Assembly: GCA_025350965.1 (NCBI GenBank) | Contig: JANXWV010000055.1 | Location: 16,134-80,133 of the forward strand | Source of the DNA: Rhizobacter sp. | GTDB lineage: Bacteria; Pseudomonadota; Gammaproteobacteria; Burkholderiales; Burkholderiaceae_C | Direction of reading: 5' to 3' | DNA: 64,000 bases | Shown here: in pieces, positions 40,041-50,674 of the stretch | Position numbering within the stretch: position 1 is the stretch's first letter | Layout of the letters: each line of letters opens with the position of its first letter | Program-made: the position numbers and the translations under genes | The notes under the pieces: generated by a model | Database searches by the model: none | What the model was told of the DNA's origin: nothing | The model's input: only the letters and a program-made list of their open reading frames with translations

Positions 40041-41255
40041 GTGGCAGGAAGAAGGTCATTGTCGACGCAGTCGCGCGGGCGTCTCGTGGTGCTCGCAGGC
40101 GCGGCGGTGCTGCTGCATGCACTGGCGCTGAGCGGTCTCGAATGGGCCTGGCCGGCGCACCCTGCTGCTGCTTTCGCGTCCAGCGCGATGCAGGTGCGCC
40201 TGGTGGATGCAACGCCGCCACGTGATGCAGCCGCGATGGCAGTTGCCGATGCGGCGCCCGTGGCGATACCGGCGGCAGCCGTGCCCGCCGCACCGACGCC
40301 ACGCCTGGCGCCTAGCTTGGCGCCAGGACCGCCGTCACGCCCATTGCCCCGCCCAACACTCCATCCGCTATCCCGATCAAAGCCGCCACCCACAGCGGCT
40401 GTGCCCGCGCGCGTCGCCGCACCCACGCGTTCGCCGCCGCCCGCCGGCAGCGAGCCGCTCGCACCCGTGGCGGCACCGATGCTCACCCTGCTCACGCCGC
40501 TGCCGCCTTCTGCGCCGGCCATGCCCATCATCACCACCGCATTCGAGGTGGCCCGGCCGCCCGCAGCGCCGGCACCGGCTGCGCCGCACGACGAAGTCAT
40601 CCCGCACTACGCGACCCAGATGCCCCCGCCGATGTTGCTGCGCTACGAAATGCACCGGGGTGCGCTGCGCGGCACCGGCGAGCTGGCATGGCGGCCGCAG
40701 GCCGGGCGCTACGAACTGAGGCTCGATGCGCGCATCGGTCCGCTTGCCCTGCTCACGCAGTCCAGCACCGGCGGCTTCGATTCGGCGGGCATGGCGCCGG
40801 TGCGCTTCACCGACCAGCGCATGCGCAAGGCCGTGCAGGCCGTGAACTTCCAGCGCGATGCCGGCAAGGTCAGCTTCTCCGGCCCCTCCACCGAGTACCC
40901 GCTCCGCCCCGGCATGCAGGACCGCCTGAGCTGGATGGTGCAGCTCGCGGCCATCATCTCGGCCGAGCCGGCTTTGCGCGCCACCGGCGCCAAGGTGTCG
41001 GTGCTGGTGGTGGGCTCGCAGGGCGACGCGAGCGTGTGGGCGTTCCGCTGCATGGGCGTCGAAGCGCTGCAGCTCGGCGCCGGCGAGACGCAGGCGCTGA
41101 GCTACGTGCGCGAGCCGCGCGACCCGTACGACACCAGCGTCAAGGTGTGGCTCGACGCCGCGCGCCACTACCTGCCGGTGCGCGCCGACACCAAGGCCGG
41201 CCCGAACGACCCGGGCATCGGCTTGTCACTCGAAGCGATGCAGCCGCTCACCTGA
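40041..41255 (+). CDS. DUF3108 domain protein with Pro-rich linker
   Basis: A 404-residue exported or membrane-anchored protein. An N-terminal hydrophobic segment (LVVLAGAAVLLHALALSGLEW) is followed by about 150 residues of Pro/Ala-rich sequence reminiscent of TonB-like periplasm-spanning linkers, then a DUF3108 domain (MLLRYEMHRGALRGTGELAWR, STGGFDSAGMAPVRFTDQRM, YDTSVKVWLDAARHYLPVRA). The family is conserved in betaproteobacteria and has no known function. GTG 40041, with GGAG nine bases upstream, is the best start that keeps positive charges before the membrane segment; later GTGs at 40086/40089 are possible. Confidence 0.82.
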   Translation: MAGRRSLSTQSRGRLVVLAGAAVLLHALALSGLEWAWPAHPAAAFASSAMQVRLVDATPPRDAAAMAVADAAPVAIPAAAVPAAPTPRLAPSLAPGPPSRPLPRPTLHPLSRSKPPPTAAVPARVAAPTRSPPPAGSEPLAPVAAPMLTLLTPLPPSAPAMPIITTAFEVARPPAAPAPAAPHDEVIPHYATQMPPPMLLRYEMHRGALRGTGELAWRPQAGRYELRLDARIGPLALLTQSSTGGFDSAGMAPVRFTDQRMRKAVQAVNFQRDAGKVSFSGPSTEYPLRPGMQDRLSWMVQLAAIISAEPALRATGAKVSVLVVGSQGDASVWAFRCMGVEALQLGAGETQALSYVREPRDPYDTSVKVWLDAARHYLPVRADTKAGPNDPGIGLSLEAMQPLT

Positions 41256-41373
41256 ACCCAGCCCCGATTTGCGGGGGAGCGCCGAGGTTCCGAGGCAAAT
41301 GCACGGCAGCTCGTCCCCGATTGGCTTGATATTTGCGTTGACGTGACCACTTGGTCGGGCAGGAGAGTCCTCA

Positions 41374-41676
41374 ATGCAGATGCTCTACAACTCAGACAGT
41401 TTCACGGTCGTGCTGTTCGACGTCGGTTCCGCCGCCGGCACCGACCCCGCGCACACCGAAGGGCACGCTTCGGAGCCGCTCAAGCCGCTCACTCAAGGCG
41501 GCTATGAAATAGTAGACAAGTTCGCCCGCAAGGAGATCTTCCTGCAAGGCGCGATGGCCGAGAGCTTCAAGGAAGGTGTCGAGGCGCTGATCGGCACCAG
41601 CCCGTCGGAAGAAGAGATCGACGACTACATCGAGCGCTTCGCGTCGTTGATGCAGCAACCCGTCGTGCTTCACTGA
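41374..41676 (+). CDS. DUF3567 family protein
   Basis: A 100-residue protein of the betaproteobacteria-specific DUF3567 family: MQMLYNSDSFTVVLFDV at the start, GGYEIVDKFARKEIFLQGAMAESFKEGVEALI in the centre and EEEIDDYIERFASLMQQPVVLH at the end. A good Shine-Dalgarno (AGGAGAG) precedes the ATG. It is highly conserved in Burkholderiales, but no role is known. The double-AAA ATPase gene follows on the same strand after 153 bp. Confidence 0.93.
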   Translation: MQMLYNSDSFTVVLFDVGSAAGTDPAHTEGHASEPLKPLTQGGYEIVDKFARKEIFLQGAMAESFKEGVEALIGTSPSEEEIDDYIERFASLMQQPVVLH

Positions 41677-41829
41677 GGTGTGACCTGCGCCACGTGAACC
41701 CGCCCTGATTGGGCCTGTTGTCGTCCGGGGCGCGCGGCCTGCGTTATGGTCAGTTCAAGCCCGGTTGGGCTTGCCGCCTGGCGCACTCTGCGCCAAGATG
41801 GCCCGAACGACCCGCTCGCAGGAGGTGTC

Positions 41830-44142
41830 ATGGTCAAGAGCCCCATCGATGCACGCATGCTCCTTTCACCGGGGCTCAAAGATGCGCCGGTGCTCGACCG
41901 CATGTGTTCGCAGTTCGTGCTCACGCTGACCACACGGCACGCGGGGCGCTTCAACCTGCGGCGCGACTGGAACAGCCTGCTCTCGCTCACCGGCCGCCAC
42001 CTGGTCTGGCCGAGCACGGTGCTGGCGCGGCTGCGCGCCTTCCTGAACACGCGCTGCAAGGGCAACGAACACTGGCGTGGCCACGAATCGTTGAGCGACG
42101 ACGCGTTCATGCTGCGCCATGGCGCGTGGCGCGGCCCGTATGAAGAGGGCACGCTTTTCTTCTACATCGACGAGTACATCAAGGACGCCCCGAAAGACCT
42201 GCTCGCCGTCCTCGGCGCGACGGCCGACTGGCTCGTGAAAAGCCTGAAGAAAGAGTCGACCCTGGTCGAGAAGAACATCGACTCGCTCGCCGGCTTGCTG
42301 CAATTGAACCCGGCCGAGCGCGCACTGCTGTTGTACGGCACGCTTGCGCGCTACCAGCGCGACCTGCGCGGCCTGCTGGTCGAGTTCAAGGTGTCGAATG
42401 CGCAAGAGGCGTATGCGGCCATTGCGGCGGTCGCAGGCGTCAGCGAGACCGACGTGGCCGAAGCGCTGCGTGCGGGCTCGCGGCTCGAGCGCATCGGCAT
42501 GGTCGAGAACCTGATCTCCGAACACAACATCACCGACCTGGCCGACCTGATGAAGGTCAGCGAGCAGTTGCCACCGGTGCTGATGCGCAAGTACGAAGGC
42601 CCGTCCGACCTGATGGCGGTGTTCACGCGGCCGGCCAGGCGCAGCGAACTGACCCCCGGCGACTTCGACTTCGTCGGCGCCGATCAAATGGTGCTGACCG
42701 CCCTGCTGAGCAACGCCGTGGCGCGCAAGGAGCCGGGCGTGAACGTGCTGCTCTACGGGCCGCCCGGCACGGGCAAGACCGAACTCGCGAAGGTCGCAGC
42801 GCAAGCCGCGAGCCTGGAACTCTACGAAGTCGAATACGCCGACCGCGACGGCAATTCGCTCAGCGGCCGCGACCGCTACCGCTCGCTGCAGATCAGCCAG
42901 GTGTTCCTGAAAGGCAGCACGAACGTGGCCCTGCTGTTCGATGAAGTCGAAGACGTGTTCCCCCCGATCAGCACCGATGCCGCGCAACTGATGGCACGCA
43001 TGGACACCGGTGACGGCGCACTCAGTGGCAGCGTGAGTGGCAAAGCCTGGGTGAACCAGATCCTCGAGACGAACCCGGTGCCCGTCATCTGGGTCACGAA
43101 CCGCATCGAGCAGATCGACCCGGCGTTTCGGCGCCGCTTCCAGTACCACCTCGAACTGAAGAGCCCACCGCCCGGCGCGCGCGAATCGCTGGTCGCCCGT
43201 GCGCTGGTCGGCGTGCCGGTGGCCGAGGGCTTCGCGGCCAAGCTGGCCGAGCGCAAGGGCCTGACGCCGGCGCAAATACGCACCGCCGTGAAGTTCGCGC
43301 GGCTCGCCGGCGACCCGCTCGACGCCACCGGCGCAGGCATGCAGGCATTGATCGAGCGCCAGCTTGGCAACGCCGACAAGGCCCTGGGCAACACCAGCAC
43401 CGAACGCGGCGCCCGCCGTGTGGTGACGAGCTATGACCTTGGGCTGGTCAACACCGAGTCGCGCTTCGAGGTGCCGAAGATCGTCGAGGCGCTGCGCCGC
43501 AAGAGCTACGGCACGCTGTGCTTTTACGGCCCACCGGGCACCGGCAAGACGGCTCTCGCAGAGCACATTGCACACGAGCTGCAACTGCCGCTGATGATCC
43601 GCCAGGCGAGCGACATCATGAGCAAGTATGTCGGCGAAACCGAACAGAACATGGCGAAGATGTTCGAGGAAGCACAGGCCGAGAAGACCGTGTTGCTGCT
43701 CGACGAATGCGACAGTTTCCTGCGCAGCCGCAAACAAGCCGAACGCAGCTACGAAGTGAGCGAGGTGAACGAGATGCTCCAGGGCATGGAGCGCTTCACC
43801 GGCGTGTTCATCTGCACCACCAACCTGTTCGGCGACCTCGACGAAGCCGCGCTGCGGCGCTTCACGTTCAAGATCCAGTTCAAGCCGCTGACACAACCTC
43901 AGCGCGAGCGCATGTTCATCGCCGAAGCGCTGGGGGGTGAGGCGTTGCTGCTCACCGCCGAGCAACGCAGCCGCCTGATGCAACTGGCCTGCCTGGCGCC
44001 CGGCGACTTTGCCGCCGTGAAGCGCCAGGTCGATGTGCTGGGCGAGGTGTTCGAGCCCGACGAGTTCTTGTCGCAGCTCGAAGCCGAACACCGCGTCAAG
44101 CCCGACGTGCGCCAGCAGCGCGGCATCGGCTTCATGACCTGA
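41830..44142 (+). CDS. Double AAA ATPase of unknown function
   Basis: A 770-residue protein. Residues 1-270 form a helical N-terminal domain without recognised homology (LRRDWNSLLSLTGRHLVWPS, EEGTLFFYIDEYIKDAPKDLLA). The first AAA module has Walker A GPPGTGKT (310-317), Walker B ALLFDEVED (367-375) and an arginine-finger region AFRRRFQYHL. The second has Walker A GPPGTGKT (567-574), then SKYVGETEQNMAKMFEEA (pore/sensor-like), Walker B LLLDECDSF and RRFTFKIQF. Both modules keep the ATP-binding and hydrolysis residues. The layout is like the Cdc48/FtsH-type classical AAA group, suggesting an unfoldase or remodelling machine. GGAGG stands five bases before the ATG. Confidence 0.85.
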   Translation: MVKSPIDARMLLSPGLKDAPVLDRMCSQFVLTLTTRHAGRFNLRRDWNSLLSLTGRHLVWPSTVLARLRAFLNTRCKGNEHWRGHESLSDDAFMLRHGAWRGPYEEGTLFFYIDEYIKDAPKDLLAVLGATADWLVKSLKKESTLVEKNIDSLAGLLQLNPAERALLLYGTLARYQRDLRGLLVEFKVSNAQEAYAAIAAVAGVSETDVAEALRAGSRLERIGMVENLISEHNITDLADLMKVSEQLPPVLMRKYEGPSDLMAVFTRPARRSELTPGDFDFVGADQMVLTALLSNAVARKEPGVNVLLYGPPGTGKTELAKVAAQAASLELYEVEYADRDGNSLSGRDRYRSLQISQVFLKGSTNVALLFDEVEDVFPPISTDAAQLMARMDTGDGALSGSVSGKAWVNQILETNPVPVIWVTNRIEQIDPAFRRRFQYHLELKSPPPGARESLVARALVGVPVAEGFAAKLAERKGLTPAQIRTAVKFARLAGDPLDATGAGMQALIERQLGNADKALGNTSTERGARRVVTSYDLGLVNTESRFEVPKIVEALRRKSYGTLCFYGPPGTGKTALAEHIAHELQLPLMIRQASDIMSKYVGETEQNMAKMFEEAQAEKTVLLLDECDSFLRSRKQAERSYEVSEVNEMLQGMERFTGVFICTTNLFGDLDEAALRRFTFKIQFKPLTQPQRERMFIAEALGGEALLLTAEQRSRLMQLACLAPGDFAAVKRQVDVLGEVFEPDEFLSQLEAEHRVKPDVRQQRGIGFMT

Positions 44143-44182
44143 CAGCCCTCAAGCGAGACGCGTGCGTGCCGATAGAGCACGC

Positions 44183-46285
44183 ATGTCTTACCTTCCAGAA
44201 CTCGCGTGGCCAGCGCTGGCATTCCTGATCGCGGCGGCCGCGGCATTCGTGGCGCTCGACCTGGCGCGGCGCCTGCAGACCACCGGCGAGCGCGAATCGC
44301 GTGCGTGGCTGGCCGCCGCCGCCGTGGCCTGGGCGTCCGGCATGTGCGCGGCGCAGTTCATTGCGCGCGCGGCCCAGGTCGCCGCATCCGCCGGCTCAGT
44401 TGAACCGTGGGTGGTACTCGGCGCGTGGGCCATGGCGCTTGTGTTGAGCGTGGCAGTGCTGGCACAGGCCGGTGGCGGTGTGACCGGCCCGCGGCGCGTT
44501 GCCGTCGCGGCAGGCATGTTGGGCATCGGCTTGCCTGCAGTTCAGCTCGCGCTGCTTGCTGCGTTCGGTGGGGTGTTCGGATCGAATGTGCAGTGGCCAC
44601 TGTTGGCGCTGGCGCCGGTCACGGCGGCGGTCGGGGGCGCTGCTGCCCTGGGGCTGTTCTTCCTGTTGCGCCAGCGCTTCGAGTCACACCGCAACGCATG
44701 CGCCGCAGCGGCGGCATGCGTTCTCGCGGTCACGGTGGTGCTCGCGCAACACCTCATCGCGCAGGCCGTGTCCCCCGCTGCGCCCAGCGCCGACCCGCTC
44801 GGGCCCGCGCTGGGGCCGCTGGTGATGGCCGCCCTCGCCGCCGTGGCCACCGCAGCATTGCTGGCAGGGCTGCACCTCGGCGCGGCCCGCTTCGAACGCC
44901 GGCGGCTGGCGCATGTCAGCGCCCGACAAGACCTGCGCAAACTCGCGCTGCGCGACCCGCTGACGGGCCTGGCGAACCGCGTGATGTTCGATGGCGCGCT
45001 GAACCAGGCGGTGCAGCACGCCGACGCCCACAGCACCCGGCTGGCGCTGCTGTTCATCGACCTCGACGGCTTCGGCCCGATCAACCAGGCGCTCGGCCAC
45101 CACAGCGGTGACCGCCTGCTGCGCGAGGCCGCCGCACGCCTGCGGGCCGTCACCGGGCCGCAGGACCGGCTCGCGCGGCTCGGGGCCGACAAGTTCCTGA
45201 TCCTGCGCACCGACGACCCGGGCACCGACGTGGCGGCGCATCTGGCGGGCGAGGTGCTGGAGCGCCTGCACCAGCCGTTCACGCTGCCGGACCGCGACAC
45301 CACGCTGAGCGCCTCCATCGGAATTGCGATGTACCCGGAGCACGGTGCCATGTCGACCCTGCTCGCGCATGCCGAGGCCGCCATGCGTGGCGCCAAGGGC
45401 ACGGGCGGCGCCACGTACTGCTTCTTCGAAGCGCGCATGGCCAACAGCACGCGCGATCAGATGGAGCTGCTGCGCGACTTGCGCGTGGCACTCGCCAACG
45501 GCCAACTGGAGCTGTACTACCAACCGAAGATCCACGCGGCCAGCGGTGAAGTCTCGGGCGTCGAGGCGTTGATGCGTTGGCACCACCCGCAGCGCGGCAT
45601 GGTGAGCCCGGCAGTGTTCATTCCCATCGCCGAGCGCTACGGTCTGATCCACGCGCTGGGCAACTGGGTCATCGACGAGGCCTGCCGGCAAGCGCGCGTG
45701 TGGCGCGACGGCGGCCTGCGCATGCGGGTGGCCATCAACCTGTCGGTGCACCAGCTGCGCGCCAGCGACCTGGCCGAGCGCATCGGAACGGCACTGGCGC
45801 GCCACCAGATCCAGCCCGGCTTGCTGACCTGCGAGATCACCGAGTCGGTGGCGATGGAAGACTCGCCGGTCACGGCGCGCTTCTTCGAGGCGCTGGCACG
45901 CGTCGGCGTGCACATCTCGATCGACGACTTCGGCACCGGCTACTCGAGCCTGTCGACACTGCGCAAGCTTCCGGCCGAAGAGCTGAAGATCGACCGCAGT
46001 TTCGTGCTCGACCTGGAGACGAGCAGCGACGCCCGCGCCGTGGCCGAGGCGGTCATCAAGCTGGCGCAGGTGCTCGGCCTGAAGGTCGTGGCCGAGGGCG
46101 TCGAGACCGAAGGGCAGAACCAGATCCTGCGTGCGCTCGGCTGCGACGAATTGCAGGGCTACCTGTTCGCCAAGCCGATGTCGGCCAAGGCCCTGGCCGT
46201 GTGGGCGCTGGACGATGTGGGGCCCCGTTCGCTGGCCTTCCGCGCCTCGCTGTACAAGGACACCGCGCTGCTCGCGATGCATTGA
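44183..46285 (+). CDS. Membrane GGDEF-EAL protein, probable c-di-GMP phosphodiesterase
   Basis: A 700-residue protein with about seven N-terminal membrane segments (residues 5-240, weakly MHYT-like), a GGDEF domain (about 250-420) and an EAL domain (about 430-690). The GGDEF signature is RLGADKF (G-A-D-K-F near residue 334), so cyclase activity is unlikely. The EAL catalytic residues are intact: EALMRW (Glu461), INLSVHQ, TCEITES, IDDFGTGYSSL, LKIDRSFV and EGVE. It should hydrolyse c-di-GMP, with the degenerate GGDEF perhaps a GTP sensor. A decayed copy of part of its EAL domain lies about 60 bp downstream. Confidence 0.92.
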   Translation: MSYLPELAWPALAFLIAAAAAFVALDLARRLQTTGERESRAWLAAAAVAWASGMCAAQFIARAAQVAASAGSVEPWVVLGAWAMALVLSVAVLAQAGGGVTGPRRVAVAAGMLGIGLPAVQLALLAAFGGVFGSNVQWPLLALAPVTAAVGGAAALGLFFLLRQRFESHRNACAAAAACVLAVTVVLAQHLIAQAVSPAAPSADPLGPALGPLVMAALAAVATAALLAGLHLGAARFERRRLAHVSARQDLRKLALRDPLTGLANRVMFDGALNQAVQHADAHSTRLALLFIDLDGFGPINQALGHHSGDRLLREAAARLRAVTGPQDRLARLGADKFLILRTDDPGTDVAAHLAGEVLERLHQPFTLPDRDTTLSASIGIAMYPEHGAMSTLLAHAEAAMRGAKGTGGATYCFFEARMANSTRDQMELLRDLRVALANGQLELYYQPKIHAASGEVSGVEALMRWHHPQRGMVSPAVFIPIAERYGLIHALGNWVIDEACRQARVWRDGGLRMRVAINLSVHQLRASDLAERIGTALARHQIQPGLLTCEITESVAMEDSPVTARFFEALARVGVHISIDDFGTGYSSLSTLRKLPAEELKIDRSFVLDLETSSDARAVAEAVIKLAQVLGLKVVAEGVETEGQNQILRALGCDELQGYLFAKPMSAKALAVWALDDVGPRSLAFRASLYKDTALLAMH

Positions 46286-46344
46286 CGGCGCGAACCCGCA
46301 AAGCCCCTCAAGCGGGCCGGGGTTCATCCGAAACCAACGGCATG

Positions 46345-46425
46345 GCCGAGCGTTTCGGCCCCATCAACGCACTGGGCAACTGGGTCATCCACGAGGCCTG
46401 CCGGCAGGCGCGCGCATGACGCGAC
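46345..46425 (+). pseudogene. Duplicated EAL-domain fragment (decayed)
   Basis: The fragment reads AERFGPINALGNWVIHEACRQARA then TGA. It matches AERYGLIHALGNWVIDEACRQARV of the EAL gene at about 45630-45710, at both protein and DNA level (tgggtcatc-acgaggcctgccggca... in both). In the fragment the Trp codon TGG has become TGA and similarity ends just after GCGCGACG. It is about 80 bp long, cannot encode a domain, and marks a past tandem duplication or recombination at this site. Confidence 0.85.
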
Positions 46426-46495
46426 GAAGGGCATCGTTCAAGGAAACGCTTCCCAACGTGCTGTCAGCGGCGTGGCCCTGACTTGACGGGGTTTC

Positions 46496-46507
46496 TACAA
46501 TACGAAG
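46496..46507 (+). promoter_or_regulatory. TACAAT -10 element directly before metH N-terminal gene
   Basis: TACAAT (46496-46501) ends six bases before the ATG at 46508. No good -35 is seen at 17 bp. If it is used, transcription would begin at or next to the A of the start codon, giving a leaderless message. Confidence 0.45.
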
Positions 46508-47566
46508 ATGAACACCGCATCCTTCACGCGCGGCGCCCGGCTGCCGCAGATCCTGGCCGAACGCATCGTGATCCTCGACGGCGCGATGGGCACGATGATC
46601 CAGCGCTACAAGCTCGGGGAGGCCGACTTCCGAGGCGAGCCCTTCAAGGCGCACCCGAAAGACCTGAAGGGCAACAACGACTTGCTGCAGCTGACACGCC
46701 CCGATGTGATCCGCGAGATCCACGAGCAGTACCTCGCCGCCGGGGCCGACATCGTCGAGACCAACACCTTCGGCGCCACCAGCGTGGCCCAGGACGACTA
46801 CGGTCTGGGCGCCTTCGCCCGCGAACTGAACGTGGCCGGCGCGCGGCTGGCGCGCAAGGCTTGCGACAAATACAGCACGCCCGACAAGCCGCGCTTCGTG
46901 GCCGGTGCGCTCGGCCCCACGCCGCGCACCGCGAGCATCAGCCCCGACGTGAACGACCCGGCCGCGCGCAACGTGACCTTCGACGAGCTGAAGGCCGCCT
47001 ACCACGAGCAGGCAAGCGGCCTGCTCGAGGGCGGCTGCGACCTGTTCCTCGTCGAAACCATCTTCGACACGCTCAACGCCAAGGCTGCGATCTTCGCGCT
47101 CGACGAGCTGATGGAAGAGACCGGCGAGCGCCTGCCCGTGATCGTCTCCGGCACCGTGACCGACGCCTCGGGCCGCATCCTCTCGGGCCAGACCGTGAGC
47201 GCGTTCTGGCACAGCGTGCGCCATGCCCGGCCGCTCGCCGTGGGCCTGAACTGCGCGCTCGGTGCGACGCTGATGCGCCCCTACATCGAAGAGCTGGCGC
47301 GCGTTGCCGGGGACACCTTCGTGAGCTGCTACCCGAACGCCGGCCTGCCCAACCCGATGAGCGAAACCGGCTTCGACGAGACGCCCGAGATCACCGGATC
47401 GTTGCTCGAAGAGTTCGCCAAGGCCGGCTTCCTGAACATCGCCGGTGGCTGCTGCGGCACCACACCCGACCACATCGCGGCGATCGCGCAGAAGGTCGGC
47501 AAGTACCGGCCGCGCTGCGGGCACAAGGGCGCGCTGTTCGGTGAACTCGACCTGGAAGCGGCCTGA
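46508..47566 (+). CDS. metH: Methionine synthase MetH, homocysteine-binding part (split gene, first half)
   Basis: The 352-residue product equals module 1 of cobalamin-dependent MetH (homocysteine S-methyltransferase domain). It starts with [19 protein letters not shown] and has [20 protein letters not shown] and the zinc ligands Cys249 (GLNCALG), Cys315 and Cys316 ([11 protein letters not shown]). It binds homocysteine and receives the methyl group from cobalamin on the partner protein. In E. coli this is part of one 1,227-residue chain; here the gene stops cleanly after module 1 and the rest is a separate gene 155 bp downstream, behind an SAH riboswitch. Both proteins must assemble. Confidence 0.96.
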   Translation: MNTASFTRGARLPQILAERIVILDGAMGTMIQRYKLGEADFRGEPFKAHPKDLKGNNDLLQLTRPDVIREIHEQYLAAGADIVETNTFGATSVAQDDYGLGAFARELNVAGARLARKACDKYSTPDKPRFVAGALGPTPRTASISPDVNDPAARNVTFDELKAAYHEQASGLLEGGCDLFLVETIFDTLNAKAAIFALDELMEETGERLPVIVSGTVTDASGRILSGQTVSAFWHSVRHARPLAVGLNCALGATLMRPYIEELARVAGDTFVSCYPNAGLPNPMSETGFDETPEITGSLLEEFAKAGFLNIAGGCCGTTPDHIAAIAQKVGKYRPRCGHKGALFGELDLEAA

Positions 47567-47567
47567 C

Positions 47568-47573
47568 TACAAT
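47568..47573 (+). promoter_or_regulatory. -10 box (TACAAT) for metH second half and riboswitch
   Basis: TACAAT starts one base after the stop codon of the first metH gene and ends about seven bases before the riboswitch. CTCGAC (47546-47551), 16 bp upstream, is a weak -35 candidate. The position suggests that the riboswitch transcript starts here, independently of the first gene. Confidence 0.55.
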
Positions 47574-47579
47574 CGCGAC

Positions 47580-47672
47580 TCGCCCGAGGAGCGTTGCGAC
47601 AGCCGATTGATGCGGCTGCCAGGCTCGGGCACGGTGCCTTGACCGGGCACTGGTTCAACGGCGCTCACCCGA
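47580..47672 (+). promoter_or_regulatory. S-adenosylhomocysteine (SAH) riboswitch
   Basis: The sequence fits the SAH riboswitch (RF01057). The core begins GCCCGAGGAGCGTTGCGAC (47582-47600). A P2 hairpin follows (CAGCC...GGCTG). The P1 partner with the conserved flank is CCAGGCTCGGGC (47619-47630). A P4-type hairpin comes next (GTGCC...GGCAC, about 47634-47650), and last the conserved pseudoknot strand AACGGCGCTCACC (47657-47669), whose CGCTC pairs with GAGCG near 47590. This class turns expression on when SAH accumulates and typically controls SAH hydrolase or methionine-cycle genes. It directly precedes the second metH gene. Confidence 0.95.
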
Positions 47673-47721
47673 CCTGACACGGTCCGCGGTGAGCAGCGCG
47701 GGCCGCATTGAGTGACATGCG

Positions 47722-50457
<2,736 letters not shown>

Positions 50458-50674
50458 AGCACGCCGTCACACAAGGGCGGATGCAACTGCTTACGCCCTG
50501 ACGCATTCGTTCGCACTTTCGCCAAGCCCTGTCGGGCGGGCGCGGGTCGAAACACGCAGCCACCGCCCAAGCTGCCAAATCTTCACGTTTTTTCAGGGTG
50601 AGTCGGTGCCCGGTCGCGGGCATGCCGCCTGCGTGCTTCGTGTGTTCGCAGGTGCGAAAGTCACAGGGGTTTGC

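Noticed and set aside
50458..50674. Second riboswitch or c-di-GMP element after metH
   Set aside because: An AGGGCG/CGCCCT stem can be drawn, but no conserved core of a known class is present and there is no T-tract.
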